The notes: generated from the letters alone by a model not told the origin. A stretch of 64,000 bases of DNA from Lyngbya sp. CCAP 1446/10 (GCF_026130175.1 NZ_JAIGNI010000016.1:22480-86479); one strand, 5' to 3'. Shown: positions 45,267-54,708, numbered from the stretch's first letter. Program-made: numbers and translations.

Positions 45267-46091
45267 TTATCGCCCGCTAGCTAAAGCCTCCCGCAATTTG
45301 CGATCGCCCCGCGATTTACCATGAAGTTGTGGAGTCGCCATCCGCAACACAAAATCCAGCAACCAAGGAGCAATTCGGTGACACCAAACCGCTAAATGAC
45401 TTTGGTATCCTACCAAAATTTCCGGCGCATCTTTGTGCAAACCCGCAACAAGTGCTAGGGCAACTTTTTCGGGAGTTGTCGGTACTACCCAGCGAAATTG
45501 CTCCAAGTCTCGCACCATGTCCGTATCTGTTAGAGATGGTAGCAAAGCTGTGACTCGAACATTGTACTGAGTTAACTCGCTGCGTAAAGCTTGAGTGAAT
45601 CCCAAAATGGCAAATTTGGTAGCAGAATAAGTTGCCATTGTCGGAGCGGCAATTTTGCCCATCAAGCTCGAAACATTGACGATTGTTCCGTCTTCTTGCG
45701 TCGCCATTCTGCGAGCTATCAAGCGGGTAATTGTGTAGGTTCCCAGCAAATTCAAGGCGATTTCTTCCTCGATTAACGGTAGCGGGGAACGCAAGAAAGA
45801 CGCTTGGTGTGCAACGCCCGCACAGTTGACTAGCAGGTGAATTGGGCCGCAATCTCGCCAAGCTTGGGCGATCGCAATATTCACCGCTACTGACTGAGTT
45901 AAATCCAAGGCTAACGGCACTACTTCTGTACCAAAAACATCGATTTCCTCAGCCAATTCGATTAATTGCTTGCGGTTGCGCGCTACAATCACCAAGCGTT
46001 TGACTCCTTGTCTGGCTAATTCCAGGGCGATCGATCGCCCAATACCACGCGAAGCCCCTGTAACTAGAGCTGTTTTTCCTTGAAGTTGCAT
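45267..46091 (-). CDS. Short-chain dehydrogenase/reductase
   Basis: A 274-residue classical SDR. The cofactor motif TGASRGIG is at 11-18, NCAGVAH near 89-95, and the catalytic residues S141/S142, Y155 and K159 (YSATK). LALDLT after the second beta-alpha unit and an R at position 38 favour NADP(H), but this is a weak inference. The C-terminal extension (LAVWCHRIAPWLLDFVLRM) is hydrophobic and could touch a membrane. The substrate is unknown. It is 164 bases upstream of the asparagine-synthetase-like gene on the same strand. Confidence 0.92.
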   Translation of the reverse strand: MQLQGKTALVTGASRGIGRSIALELARQGVKRLVIVARNRKQLIELAEEIDVFGTEVVPLALDLTQSVAVNIAIAQAWRDCGPIHLLVNCAGVAHQASFLRSPLPLIEEEIALNLLGTYTITRLIARRMATQEDGTIVNVSSLMGKIAAPTMATYSATKFAILGFTQALRSELTQYNVRVTALLPSLTDTDMVRDLEQFRWVVPTTPEKVALALVAGLHKDAPEILVGYQSHLAVWCHRIAPWLLDFVLRMATPQLHGKSRGDRKLREALASGR

Positions 46092-46842
46092 AGATTAAAC
46101 CCTCTGGTTTTGATGCTCACCGCGGCACGGAGTTATGAGTTGTGAGTTATGAATTATCAGTTATGAGTTGAATATTTTCGCGGTAACAACTCAGAATTGA
46201 CAATTTTGGCAAAGGCTATCTTGTTTCGATAGACCTAATTGATTTGTGGAGTTAACTCAAAACTCAAACCTTTTGAATCGTGGACGTGTGCGTGAGCTGA
46301 ACTAAACTTTTGATTGACCATAAATCGATCTAAATCTGGTCAATCAAACTCATTCAAGCAGACAAACCTGAGATGAGAAAACGTAGTCATGAATAATATT
46401 AAAGCGGACTTTTTTACCGCTTTTTCTTGAGTCTGCGGAGGCAGGCTTTGCTTGTGTAGCCGCGAATTCATTCGCCGGGATTGTTGTTTCTTGAGTCTGC
46501 GGAGGCAGACTTTGCTTGTGTAGCCGCGAATTCATTCGCCGGGATTGTTGTTTCTTGAATCTGCGGAGGCAGGCTTTGCTTGTGTAGCCGCGAATTCATT
46601 CGTCGGGATTGTTGTTTCTTGAGTCTGCGGAGGCAGACTTTGCTTGTGTAGCCGCGAATTCATTCGCCGAGAATATTCGCCGGGGATTCGCCTGAATTGG
46701 CACAGGATAATTGAGCAATACAGATTGTCAATTCCACACCTCCTAGATATGAGAACTTTCTGTCTACACACACCTTAACAACTAGAAGCTAAAGTGGCAA
46801 CAATTTTTAATAAATCTTGCGCAACACTTCTTTACAATCTTC
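46092..46842. other. Intergenic region with a four-copy tandem repeat
   Basis: A 750-base gene-free stretch. It contains AGTTATGAGTT short repeats (46130-46170) and the 64-base tandem array (46426-46681). The short open frames here consist of repeat sequence. Confidence 0.7.
46426..46681 (-). repeat. Tandem array of four 64-base units
   Basis: Units start at 46426, 46490, 46554 and 46618 with a constant 64-base period and few differences. Each contains GTCTGCGGAGGCAG and GCCGCGAATTCATTCGCCG. There are no spacers, so it is not a CRISPR array. Confidence 0.95.
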
Positions 46843-48276
46843 TCAGACGGCAGATTTCCAAGTGCCGTGAAAGCTCAAAGGTATGACACCGGGCAATTCT
46901 AGCTGACAAATAGGGGGGCGAGAAAGTCCGTCGCTGTCAAATATGCAGACTTCGCTGCTATCAGAATTGCCGTCGTAAACAACTGTCAAAATCCAACCTT
47001 TCTCCGATGAAATATCTGGAACGTAGATGGGCTCTGCGGGATAGCGATTTTCGCCGCAGTCGGCAATTGTGAGATTGCCATTTTGTGTGTCCAAACGGGC
47101 GATCGCCCCGTAACGTTCCGCTACAATATCAACATCAGCCCGATACATTGCTAGATAAATATATCGTGAAGCTTGCCCTATTTCGGCAGCAGGTACGATC
47201 GGAAATTCGCAAGGTTGATCCAACAATTCTGCTATTTGTGTCACTTTCCCAGTCAAAGGATTGAGATGCACTCGGCAAAGAGTACCCTCCGCATCGGTGT
47301 GAGTTTCACCTGTCGCCACCTCCTTAAGTCGCTGATTAGTTTGCAAGTCAGCATAGCGGACAAAATCAACTGCAACTTCACCATTTTCGGTGACAAAACC
47401 ATTAGCAAAATGCCACTGAAACCAAGCATCGGTTTCGCCACGACTAACTAAATCAAGAGTTTCTGAGTCAAAAACTAAGATCTGAGTCCCTAACTCCGGC
47501 TTCCACTCAAAGGAATCGCCATAACTGCCAATTCCTGCTAACACTGGCGCTAGATTTAGTCGCACTGGTGGCACAAAAAATATCAGATACTTGCCAGCAA
47601 GTACAAAATCGTGCAACAGCGGTATTCCATCTAAAGTAACTGTTGATTTTTTAACAATTTTTCCTGTATAATCACTCTTATAAACATTCAACTTAGCTTT
47701 CAAACCTGGGGTGATTCCAAAGTTAAAAATATTCCCAGTAATCGGATCGCGCTTACAATGAGCTGAATAAGCAAATTTACTATCTAAATTGCCTAAATTG
47801 TCGATTCCGTGAGTTTCCAGAGTTGCCAAATCGAGGCTGTGAGGCGCGCCGCCTTCCCATAATGCCAAAAGGCGATCGGGCAAAGCTAACACAGAAGTAT
47901 TCGCAGCATTTTTAACAGGTTTAGTCCACCGTAACAACGCAGGCCCCGGTGCAGTCATGCCGTAATTAGTATAGAGAAATTTATCAGCTTTTTCTTCAGC
48001 TTGATATCCCGCCGTCTGTACGTAGCGATAAACAGCAGTAGCACCAACATCCGTAAAATTGACCGCCAAAATTGCACCATCTCCATCAAACCAGTGTCCC
48101 ACAGGAATGCCACCGCGTTCAAAACGTGCCGGCCCATTGCGGTAAAGAGTGCCACGCAATCCGTCTGGAATTTTACCAGTTTTAACTGATAGCTGAGTTA
48201 GCGGAAACTCGGCAGCAGGAAGGGCAAAAGCTTGAACCCAGGATTTTTTAGCTGAGATTTTACTGGCTGTTTTCAT
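46843..48276 (-). CDS. Carotenoid oxygenase (apocarotenoid cleavage type)
   Basis: A 477-residue carotenoid cleavage dioxygenase of the RPE65/ACO family. The four iron-ligand histidines are H173 (YSAHCKRD), H222 (LLHDFVL), H289 (FQWHFANGF) and H470 (LSFHGTW), in the expected spacing. GTLYRNGPARFERGG and HWFDGDGAI are typical N-terminal motifs. The size matches the Synechocystis apocarotenoid 15,15'-oxygenase, which cuts beta-apocarotenals to retinal; the exact substrate is inferred. It is monocistronic and divergent from the LD-carboxypeptidase gene. Confidence 0.94.
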   Translation of the reverse strand: MKTASKISAKKSWVQAFALPAAEFPLTQLSVKTGKIPDGLRGTLYRNGPARFERGGIPVGHWFDGDGAILAVNFTDVGATAVYRYVQTAGYQAEEKADKFLYTNYGMTAPGPALLRWTKPVKNAANTSVLALPDRLLALWEGGAPHSLDLATLETHGIDNLGNLDSKFAYSAHCKRDPITGNIFNFGITPGLKAKLNVYKSDYTGKIVKKSTVTLDGIPLLHDFVLAGKYLIFFVPPVRLNLAPVLAGIGSYGDSFEWKPELGTQILVFDSETLDLVSRGETDAWFQWHFANGFVTENGEVAVDFVRYADLQTNQRLKEVATGETHTDAEGTLCRVHLNPLTGKVTQIAELLDQPCEFPIVPAAEIGQASRYIYLAMYRADVDIVAERYGAIARLDTQNGNLTIADCGENRYPAEPIYVPDISSEKGWILTVVYDGNSDSSEVCIFDSDGLSRPPICQLELPGVIPLSFHGTWKSAV

Positions 48277-48348
48277 TGGAAACTGGCAAATTTAACTGAT
48301 CTGGCGGAAGTTTTGTTATAAAATTATAGCACAAATTACCTAACATTT

Positions 48349-49362
48349 ATGCCTCTCCCCCGCCGCTATCTGTTGAAAACTTTTGGCCTGACTGCTATTG
48401 GTACTCAGCTTTTGCCGATCGCCCAAACTAACCTATTTACCAAAAGTGCGATCGAGCCGCGCCGCCTACAAGTTGGCGATACCGTAGCCTTAATCAATCC
48501 TGCCGCCTTCAACTACGAAAAAGAAGTGCAGCCATTTTTTAAAGTTCTGGATAACCTGGGCTTAAAAATTAAGCTGGGAGAGCATTTTTACGACCGCTAC
48601 GGCTATTTGGCAGGCAAAGATGCCGATCGCGCCGCCGATGTCAACGCAGCCTTTGCCGACGACTCAGTGCAAGCTATTTTTACCGGGATGGGCGGCTGGG
48701 GCTGCGGTCGGATCTTGCCGCTTTTGGATTACAATATGATCCGCAACAATCCCAAAATCATTATGGGATTCAGCGATATTACTGCGCTATTATTGGCAAT
48801 TCATGCTAAAACTAATCTAGTTACTTTTCACGGCCCTTTAGGTGTATCAAGTTGGAGTCCTTTTACAGTAGATTACGTCAAGAAAATTTTGTTTGACGGA
48901 GGTTCTGCGATCATGCAAAATTCCCAAACTATGCCCATTGAAACAATCCGGCGCGGCACAGCTAGGGGGAAATTAATCGGTGGCAATTTATCAGTAATAG
49001 CAGCATTGGTGGGTTCGGCTTATTTGCCGGAGTGGGAAAAAAGTATTTTGTTTATCGAGGAAGTTAGCGAAGAAGTTTATCGCATCGATAGAATGTTAAC
49101 GCAGCTCAAGTTAGCTGGAATTCTTGATAAAATATCTGGTTTTATTTTCGGACAGTGTACTAAGTGCGAGGCCGAAAAACCGCAAGAGTCCCTAACCTTA
49201 ACTCAAGTCTTGACGGATCACATTCGCCCCTTAAATATTCCCGCTTGGTACGGTTCGATGGTGGGACACATTCGGGATAAGTTCACTTTGCCGATCGGCA
49301 AAGAAGTCGAAATCGATGCAAATGCTGGTACAATCAAATTATTATCATCCGCCGTCAATTAA
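48349..49362 (+). CDS. ldcA: LD-carboxypeptidase (peptidase family S66), Tat-exported
   Basis: A 337-residue S66 peptidase. The N-terminus PLPRRYLLKTFGLTAIGTQL has a twin-arginine signal, which suggests Tat export. Catalytic residues are S142 (MGFSDITALL), E237 or E238 (LFIEEVSEEVYR) and H307 (MVGHIRDKF). It should remove the terminal D-Ala from tetrapeptide stems in peptidoglycan recycling. Most characterised LdcA enzymes are cytoplasmic, so a Tat signal makes this one unusual. No operon partner is evident. Confidence 0.9.
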   Translation: MPLPRRYLLKTFGLTAIGTQLLPIAQTNLFTKSAIEPRRLQVGDTVALINPAAFNYEKEVQPFFKVLDNLGLKIKLGEHFYDRYGYLAGKDADRAADVNAAFADDSVQAIFTGMGGWGCGRILPLLDYNMIRNNPKIIMGFSDITALLLAIHAKTNLVTFHGPLGVSSWSPFTVDYVKKILFDGGSAIMQNSQTMPIETIRRGTARGKLIGGNLSVIAALVGSAYLPEWEKSILFIEEVSEEVYRIDRMLTQLKLAGILDKISGFIFGQCTKCEAEKPQESLTLTQVLTDHIRPLNIPAWYGSMVGHIRDKFTLPIGKEVEIDANAGTIKLLSSAVN

Positions 49363-49506
49363 AGTTGGTCAGAATTAGATGGAGATCAATAAACCCCATC
49401 ATGTCATTGCGAAGAACGAAGCAATCGCAGAGTTTGATGATAATTAAAGATTTTGCACCCGATCGCAAGCAAACATTCAAATACCAAATACAAAATCAGA
49501 AATATT

Positions 49507-50265
49507 GTGAAAAAGACTGCACAATCAATTAAACCATTAACAGTAATCATCCTGACAATTCTTTGCCTGTTGCCGCTCAATGCCTGCGCTGCACAAGCAT
49601 TGAGTGGCAACAACGACACCATTTATCAGCAGCGAACAATCCACAATCCCGACGGAATTGGTAAATTTTACATGGGTAGAGAAATTGCCCAAGTCATGGG
49701 CTATCAAGGCGCTGGTTGGCTAGAAAGACCCTCTCGCGGCATGGAAGAAAAATCAGCTCGATTAGTGAACAATCTTGATTTAAAACCCACAGATATTGTA
49801 GCAGACATTGGAGCCGGAACCGGATATTTTAGCTTTCGCATCGCTCCCTTAGTTCCAGACGGCAAGGTTTTAGCAGTTGACGTGCAGCCGGAGATGATTA
49901 ATTTTATTGAGTTGAATAAACAAGAAAAAAATATTGCTAACGTTGAGCCTGTGTTGGGAAGTATTGACAATCCGAATTTGCCGAAAAATAGCGTCGATTT
50001 AGTTGTAATGGTCGATGCTTATCACGAATTTGCATATCCCAGAGAAATGATGCAAGGAATTGTCAAAGCCCTCAAACCCGGAGGCCGCACGGTATCGATC
50101 GAGTATCGGGGCGAAAATCCGCTGATTCCCATTAAAGGCTTGCACAAAATGACACAGAAGCAGGTTAAAAAAGAAATGGCCGCCGTTGGTTTAGTATGGA
50201 AAGAGACAAAAGAGATGTTGCCACAGCAGCATTTAATGGTGTTTGAGAAACAATCTCAAATTTAG
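49507..50265 (+). CDS. SAM-dependent methyltransferase with a lipoprotein signal
   Basis: A 252-residue class I methyltransferase. The SAM motif I is VADIGAGTGYFSF, followed by LAVDVQPEMINF and LVVMVDAYHEFAYP. GTG 49507 is chosen as start: translation from there gives KK, then a hydrophobic helix and the lipobox LNAC, a type II signal. The longer TTG 49453 start would bury the signal. A predicted lipid-anchored, exported methyltransferase is unusual because SAM is cytoplasmic. Similar cyanobacterial proteins are known to me only as family members without assigned substrate. Confidence 0.83.
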   Translation: MKKTAQSIKPLTVIILTILCLLPLNACAAQALSGNNDTIYQQRTIHNPDGIGKFYMGREIAQVMGYQGAGWLERPSRGMEEKSARLVNNLDLKPTDIVADIGAGTGYFSFRIAPLVPDGKVLAVDVQPEMINFIELNKQEKNIANVEPVLGSIDNPNLPKNSVDLVVMVDAYHEFAYPREMMQGIVKALKPGGRTVSIEYRGENPLIPIKGLHKMTQKQVKKEMAAVGLVWKETKEMLPQQHLMVFEKQSQI

Positions 50266-50484
50266 TAGCCAAAAAAACCAATTTATTACCATTTTTACTG
50301 ATTTTTGTCAAGTGACCTAAACCGTATCAATGCGAACAAGCGATCGCCCAAACATACGAAGCCTTAAGTAAGCGTTAAGATAGGGATTGCCCTCAAAATG
50401 TCAACCTACAATTAAAAATTGACAACCCAGAGGCGCTTCCCTAATTGTTCAAGCGAAGAAGTGTCGCTACTATAAGGTACCAGC

Positions 50485-51492
50485 GTGAACATTCCAAGTT
50501 CCATCCTCACCATGCTCGCCGGCATCGGAGTGACTCTGATCAGTCTCTGGTACGGGCAGAATCATGGCTTAATGCCGATCGCCGCCTCGGCTCAAGCATC
50601 CCAGATAGACGGACTATTCAACACAATGATGACCATCTCCATAGGATTATTTATCCTAGTCCACGGAGTGCTGATCGTTGCTGCAATTAAATATCGCCGT
50701 CGTGAAGGAGACAACACAGATGGGCCGCCTTGGCATGATAACTTTCCCTTAGAAATTCTTTGGACAGCCCTACCAGCGGTGATTATTTTAGGTATCGGAG
50801 TCTACAGTTTTGAGATTTACAACTCAATGGGTGGCCTAGATCCGATGGGCAATCACGATCACGGCACCATGCAATCGCACTCTAATATGCGCGGAAGTGC
50901 GATCGCAGCTACACTCTCAGATACACCACAAAACGCCCCTCAAATTCAGCCACAAAAACAAATTGCCCTAGGCGTAGGCGCTGCCCCAGAAAACGAAAAC
51001 AAACCAGCAGACTTAGTAGTAAATGTCATGGGTTTGCAGTATGCCTGGATTTTTAGCTATCCAGAAAGTGGCGTTAGTTCCGGTGAACTGCATATGCCAG
51101 CCAACCGCGACGTACAGCTAAATCTTGCAGCTCAAGACGTGCTGCACGCATTTTGGATCCCCGAATTTCGGCTCAAACAAGATGTAATTCCTGGACGAAC
51201 AAGCGAACTAAGATTTATACCAAACAAAGTCGGCGAATACCGAGTTGTTTGTGCTGAATTGTGCGGCGCATATCACGGAGCAATGAAAGCTGTAGCATTC
51301 GTTCACACACCCGAAGACTTTGACAGTTGGCTGAAAGAACAGCAAGTTGCTAGCACTCTCAACTTAGAGCAAGCAGTTGCCATCAATACAGAAAAAATGT
51401 CAGACGGGGAATTCTTAGCTCCCTACGTCAGGGAAATAAAAATTAATTCCGAAAGTCTAGAACAACTTCATCCAACTCATCACAAAAAATAG
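50485..51492 (+). CDS. ctaC: Cytochrome c oxidase subunit II
   Basis: A 335-residue aa3-type oxidase subunit with two transmembrane helices (about 5-24 and 48-70, plus a hydrophobic stretch near 90-108) and a CuA cupredoxin domain. CuA ligands are H221 (VLHAFWIPEF), C256, E258, C260, H264 and M267 (CAELCGAYHGAMK). Residues 114-135 form a His/Met-rich linker (MGNHDHGTMQSHSNM) before the CuA domain. The start is GTG 50485 with AAGG about ten bases upstream. The first gene of the ctaCDE operon; it takes electrons from cytochrome c6 or plastocyanin. Confidence 0.95.
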   Translation: MNIPSSILTMLAGIGVTLISLWYGQNHGLMPIAASAQASQIDGLFNTMMTISIGLFILVHGVLIVAAIKYRRREGDNTDGPPWHDNFPLEILWTALPAVIILGIGVYSFEIYNSMGGLDPMGNHDHGTMQSHSNMRGSAIAATLSDTPQNAPQIQPQKQIALGVGAAPENENKPADLVVNVMGLQYAWIFSYPESGVSSGELHMPANRDVQLNLAAQDVLHAFWIPEFRLKQDVIPGRTSELRFIPNKVGEYRVVCAELCGAYHGAMKAVAFVHTPEDFDSWLKEQQVASTLNLEQAVAINTEKMSDGEFLAPYVREIKINSESLEQLHPTHHKK

Positions 51493-51564
51493 TCATTAGT
51501 TCTTGGCAATGGATATTTCATCCTGAGCTAATAACTAATGACTAATAACTAATGACTAATAACT

Positions 51565-53376
51565 ATGACACAAGCACAGTTCCAAGAAACTGCCAACATA
51601 GATGCTCGCGGAACAGCACCCGCCGACAGACATTGGCGAGATTACTTCGGTTTTAGTACCGATCACAAAGTAATCGGTATTCAATACCTGGTAACAACAT
51701 TTTGTTTTTATCTAATCGGCGGCGTGATGGCGACAATAGTGCGAACAGAACTCGCCACACCCGAATCCGATTTTGTCACCCCCGAACTCTACAACAGTTT
51801 ATTTACTGTTCACGCCACGGTGATGATCTTCCTGTGGATCGTACCCGCAGGCGCCGGATTTGCTAACTTTTTGATCCCCTTAATGATTGGGGCAAAAGAC
51901 ATGGCATTTCCCAGGCTGAATGCCGTTGCCTTTTGGTTGATTCCCGTAGGCGGCATATTGCTGTTGAGCAGTTTTTTAGTGGGAGCTCCGCAGGCGGGTT
52001 GGACTTCCTATCCGCCTTTGAGCTTAGTTACTGCTCAAGCCGGAGAAGAAATCTGGATTCTCAGCGTTTTGATCCTCGGAACTTCTTCGATTTTGGGGGC
52101 GGTGAATTTTGCCGTTACCATCTTCACGATGCGGGTTCCGAGCATGAGTCTCAATGAAATGCCTTTGTTTTGCTGGGCAATGATTGCGACGGCAGCGCTG
52201 ACTTTAATTGCTACTCCAGTGTTAGCCGCAGCTTTGATTTTGCTGTCGTTTGACTTGTTAGCTGGAACGGCATTTTTCAATCCCACAGGTAACGGCGATC
52301 CCATCGTCTACCAGCATTTATTCTGGTTTTATTCGCACCCGGCAGTTTACATTATGATCATGCCCTTTTTTGGGGTGATTTCAGAAGTTTTGCCAGTGCA
52401 TTCGCGCAAGCCAATTTTTGGTTATTTGGCGATCGCCTATTCCAGTCTCGCGATCAGCTTTTTGGGCTTAATCGTGTGGGCGCACCATATGTTCACCAGC
52501 GGCACTCCTGGCTGGCTGCGGATGTTTTTCATGATCACAACTATGATCATCGCCGTGCCCACTGGGATTAAAATATTTAGCTGGTTGGCCACTATTTGGG
52601 GAGGCAAACTCCGCCTAGTTAGCGCCATGCTATTTGGGATGGGTTTTATCTCAACATTCGTCCTCGGTGGCATCACCGGGATCATGGTAGCTTCGGTACC
52701 TTTCGACATTCACGTTCACGATACTTATTTTATCGTCGCTCACTTACACTACGTGCTGTTTGGCGGCTCAGTGTTTGGAATTTACGCTGCTTTTTACCAC
52801 TGGTTCCCCAAAATGACTGGGCGGATGCTTAACGAATTTTGGGGTAGAGTTCACTTTGTTTTAACCTATGTGGGCTTTACTGTAACTTTCTTGCCGATGC
52901 ACGCTTTGGGGATGCAAGGAATGCCCCGGCGGGTGGCAATGTACGACCCGAAATTTACCACGATTAATGTCATTTGTACGATCGGCGCTTATATGCTGGC
53001 AGTCTCTACAATCCCGTTTATCGTTAACGTGATTTGGAGTTGGAGGTACGGCCCGAAAGCAGGTGATAATCCTTGGGAAGCTTTGAGTTTGGAATGGATG
53101 ACGACTTCGCCACCACCAATCGAAAATTTTGAAGGAGTGCCAGTATTGGCAACCGGGCCTTACGATTACGGCATGGAAAAAATTCAGAACACTGGGGAAC
53201 GTCTCAGGCTGAAGTTGAGGGAAAATGCGATCGCCAGCGCCAGCGGCCAGAAACGCGGTATTCCGATCGCAGAAGCTCAAGCTTCCACTTTCTTCGGCGG
53301 TACTGCAACTTTGGTCGATCCTGAATCAGAAATCAACGTTGATTCTCCAGCAGATGAAAGTCAAGATGACGAGTAG
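51565..53376 (+). CDS. ctaD: Cytochrome c oxidase subunit I
   Basis: A 603-residue 12-helix haem-copper oxidase catalytic subunit. The low-spin haem ligand is H83 (VHATVMIFLW), CuB ligands lie in HPAVYIMIMP and WAHHMFTSG, and the haem a3 and a ligands lie in DTYFIVAHLHYVLFGG. The Tyr of SHPAVYI is the crosslinked tyrosine position. The C-terminal tail of about 70 residues is charged. It starts 72 bases after ctaC, a gap filled with TAATGAC-type heptamer repeats. Confidence 0.97.
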   Translation: MTQAQFQETANIDARGTAPADRHWRDYFGFSTDHKVIGIQYLVTTFCFYLIGGVMATIVRTELATPESDFVTPELYNSLFTVHATVMIFLWIVPAGAGFANFLIPLMIGAKDMAFPRLNAVAFWLIPVGGILLLSSFLVGAPQAGWTSYPPLSLVTAQAGEEIWILSVLILGTSSILGAVNFAVTIFTMRVPSMSLNEMPLFCWAMIATAALTLIATPVLAAALILLSFDLLAGTAFFNPTGNGDPIVYQHLFWFYSHPAVYIMIMPFFGVISEVLPVHSRKPIFGYLAIAYSSLAISFLGLIVWAHHMFTSGTPGWLRMFFMITTMIIAVPTGIKIFSWLATIWGGKLRLVSAMLFGMGFISTFVLGGITGIMVASVPFDIHVHDTYFIVAHLHYVLFGGSVFGIYAAFYHWFPKMTGRMLNEFWGRVHFVLTYVGFTVTFLPMHALGMQGMPRRVAMYDPKFTTINVICTIGAYMLAVSTIPFIVNVIWSWRYGPKAGDNPWEALSLEWMTTSPPPIENFEGVPVLATGPYDYGMEKIQNTGERLRLKLRENAIASASGQKRGIPIAEAQASTFFGGTATLVDPESEINVDSPADESQDDE

Positions 53377-53498
53377 TCATTAGTCATGAGTCATTAGTCA
53401 TGAGTCATTAGTCATTAGTTATTGCTCATTGCAATATCACAACTTTGGACTAATGACTGATGACAGCACAGCAGCGATATACGGATAATTTTTTGTAT

Positions 53499-53555
53499 CT
53501 CTTCCCTCTTCCCTCTTCCTTCTTCCTTCTTCCCTCTTCCTTCTTCCTTCTTTCC
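53499..53555 (-). repeat. Polypyrimidine (GGAAGAA on minus) heptamer tract between ctaD and ctaE
   Basis: About eight tandem CTTCCTT/CTTCCCT heptamers. Same unit as at 33669-33746 and 58961-59015, but in opposite orientation and within an operon. It follows TAGTCAT short repeats (53375-53420). Confidence 0.95.
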
Positions 53556-53576
53556 ATTACCAACTAGCAATTTATT

Positions 53577-54203
53577 ATGCAACAAATTCCAGCGATCGAT
53601 CCAGCAAAAACAGCTCTTAATTACCACCACAGCGCCGAAATAGAAGCCCACGGCGAAGAACATCCCGACCACCGAATCCTAGGCGTACTTGTATTCTTGG
53701 GATCTGAAGGCATGATATTTATGGGTATGTTTGCCGCGTATTTGATTTATCGGGCGATGGCCCCCATGTGGCCACCCGAAGGAACACCCGCGCGAGAGTT
53801 ATTGCTGCCAGGAATTAACACGGTAATTCTGATTGCTAGCAGTTTTGTGATTCACAATGCTGATACTGCAATCAAAAAGAACGATGTGGCGGGTATGAGG
53901 AATTGGTTGATCGCAACTATCCTAATGGGCGTCGTTTTCTTGTGCGGTCAGGTTTACGAATACACTCATTTAGAGTTTGGCCTGACAACTAATTTGTACG
54001 CCAGTTGCTTTTACGTTTTGACTGCTTTTCACGGCTTGCACGTTACATTTGGAGTGCTGCTGATGTCGGGGGTAGTTTGGCGATCGCGCGTGGAAGGTCA
54101 CTATTCTAGCGAACACCACTTCGGCATCGAAGCGACTGAGATTTACTGGCACTTTGTCGATGTGATTTGGATTGTTTTGTTTGTACTGCTGTACGTGATT
54201 TGA
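53577..54203 (+). CDS. ctaE: Cytochrome c oxidase subunit III
   Basis: A 208-residue five-helix haem-copper oxidase subunit III. HRILGVLVFLGSEGMIFMGM, AFHGLHVTFGVLLM and HHFGIEATEIYWHFVDVIWI are the family landmarks. It supports stability and proton uptake of subunit I. The gene is 200 bases downstream of ctaD, with the gap taken up by short and heptamer repeats. A strong terminator follows at 54266. Confidence 0.95.
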   Translation: MQQIPAIDPAKTALNYHHSAEIEAHGEEHPDHRILGVLVFLGSEGMIFMGMFAAYLIYRAMAPMWPPEGTPARELLLPGINTVILIASSFVIHNADTAIKKNDVAGMRNWLIATILMGVVFLCGQVYEYTHLEFGLTTNLYASCFYVLTAFHGLHVTFGVLLMSGVVWRSRVEGHYSSEHHFGIEATEIYWHFVDVIWIVLFVLLYVI

Positions 54204-54265
54204 ACCTGTAGGTTTTTCTACTTAGCGGGCAGGCTTTTCGGCCTGCCCCACCAGAAATTAAGACG

Positions 54266-54286
54266 CCCCCCGTTGGGGGTTTTTTA
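54266..54286 (+). terminator. Intrinsic terminator of the ctaCDE operon
   Basis: CCCCC-GTT-GGGGG stem followed by six T residues. A second GC-rich stem (GGGCAGGC/GCCTGCCC) lies just upstream (54228-54247). Confidence 0.9.
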
Positions 54287-54393
54287 TTGTTTGCGAAGTG
54301 CGATCGACCTTTACTCACTTTCTGAAAGCCGATCGCCCTAAACTGCGCTAAATTAAAAGAAGCAATTGCCTATCAAACAGCATTGAGAAAATT

Positions 54394-54687
54394 ATGCAGT
54401 GCGAATTGTGCGATCGACAAATGGAAGCATTAACCGCCCACCACCTCATCCCCAAACAAAACACCAAGCGGAAAAACGAAGAGCCCAGTCTGGCGATCGA
54501 CATTTGCTCAGCTTGTCACCGCCAAATTCACACTCTCTTCGACAACAAACACCTCGCCCAAGAGCTCAACACCCTAGAAAAGCTCAAAAATGACCCCCAA
54601 CTCCAGAAATTTCTCTCTTGGGTGAAGAAACAAAAAACCGACAAACGCATTCAAGTACACGGCAAAAAAGCGCGACTGCAAAACTAG
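54394..54687 (+). CDS. HNH endonuclease-fold small protein
   Basis: A 97-residue HNH protein: CELC (3-6), LTAHHLIPKQ with the catalytic His pair, then CSACHRQIH and DNKHLAQ, which complete the His-Asn-His and zinc ribbon pattern. The last 20 residues are basic. Such small HNH proteins are widespread in cyanobacteria; a role in DNA repair or defence is unproven. It has its own AT-rich upstream region after the cta terminator and does not appear to be linked to another gene. Confidence 0.88.
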   Translation: MQCELCDRQMEALTAHHLIPKQNTKRKNEEPSLAIDICSACHRQIHTLFDNKHLAQELNTLEKLKNDPQLQKFLSWVKKQKTDKRIQVHGKKARLQN

Positions 54688-54708
54688 CACTCAGATATCT
54701 AGTCCCAA

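Noticed and set aside
46426..46681. Possible CRISPR array
   Set aside because: Units are contiguous at 64 bases with no unique spacers, and no cas genes are nearby.
46350..46771. Two short minus-strand reading frames (NSRLHKQSLPPQTQETTIP-type repeats)
   Set aside because: They are translations of the 64-base tandem repeat; composition is driven by the repeat and no start signals fit.
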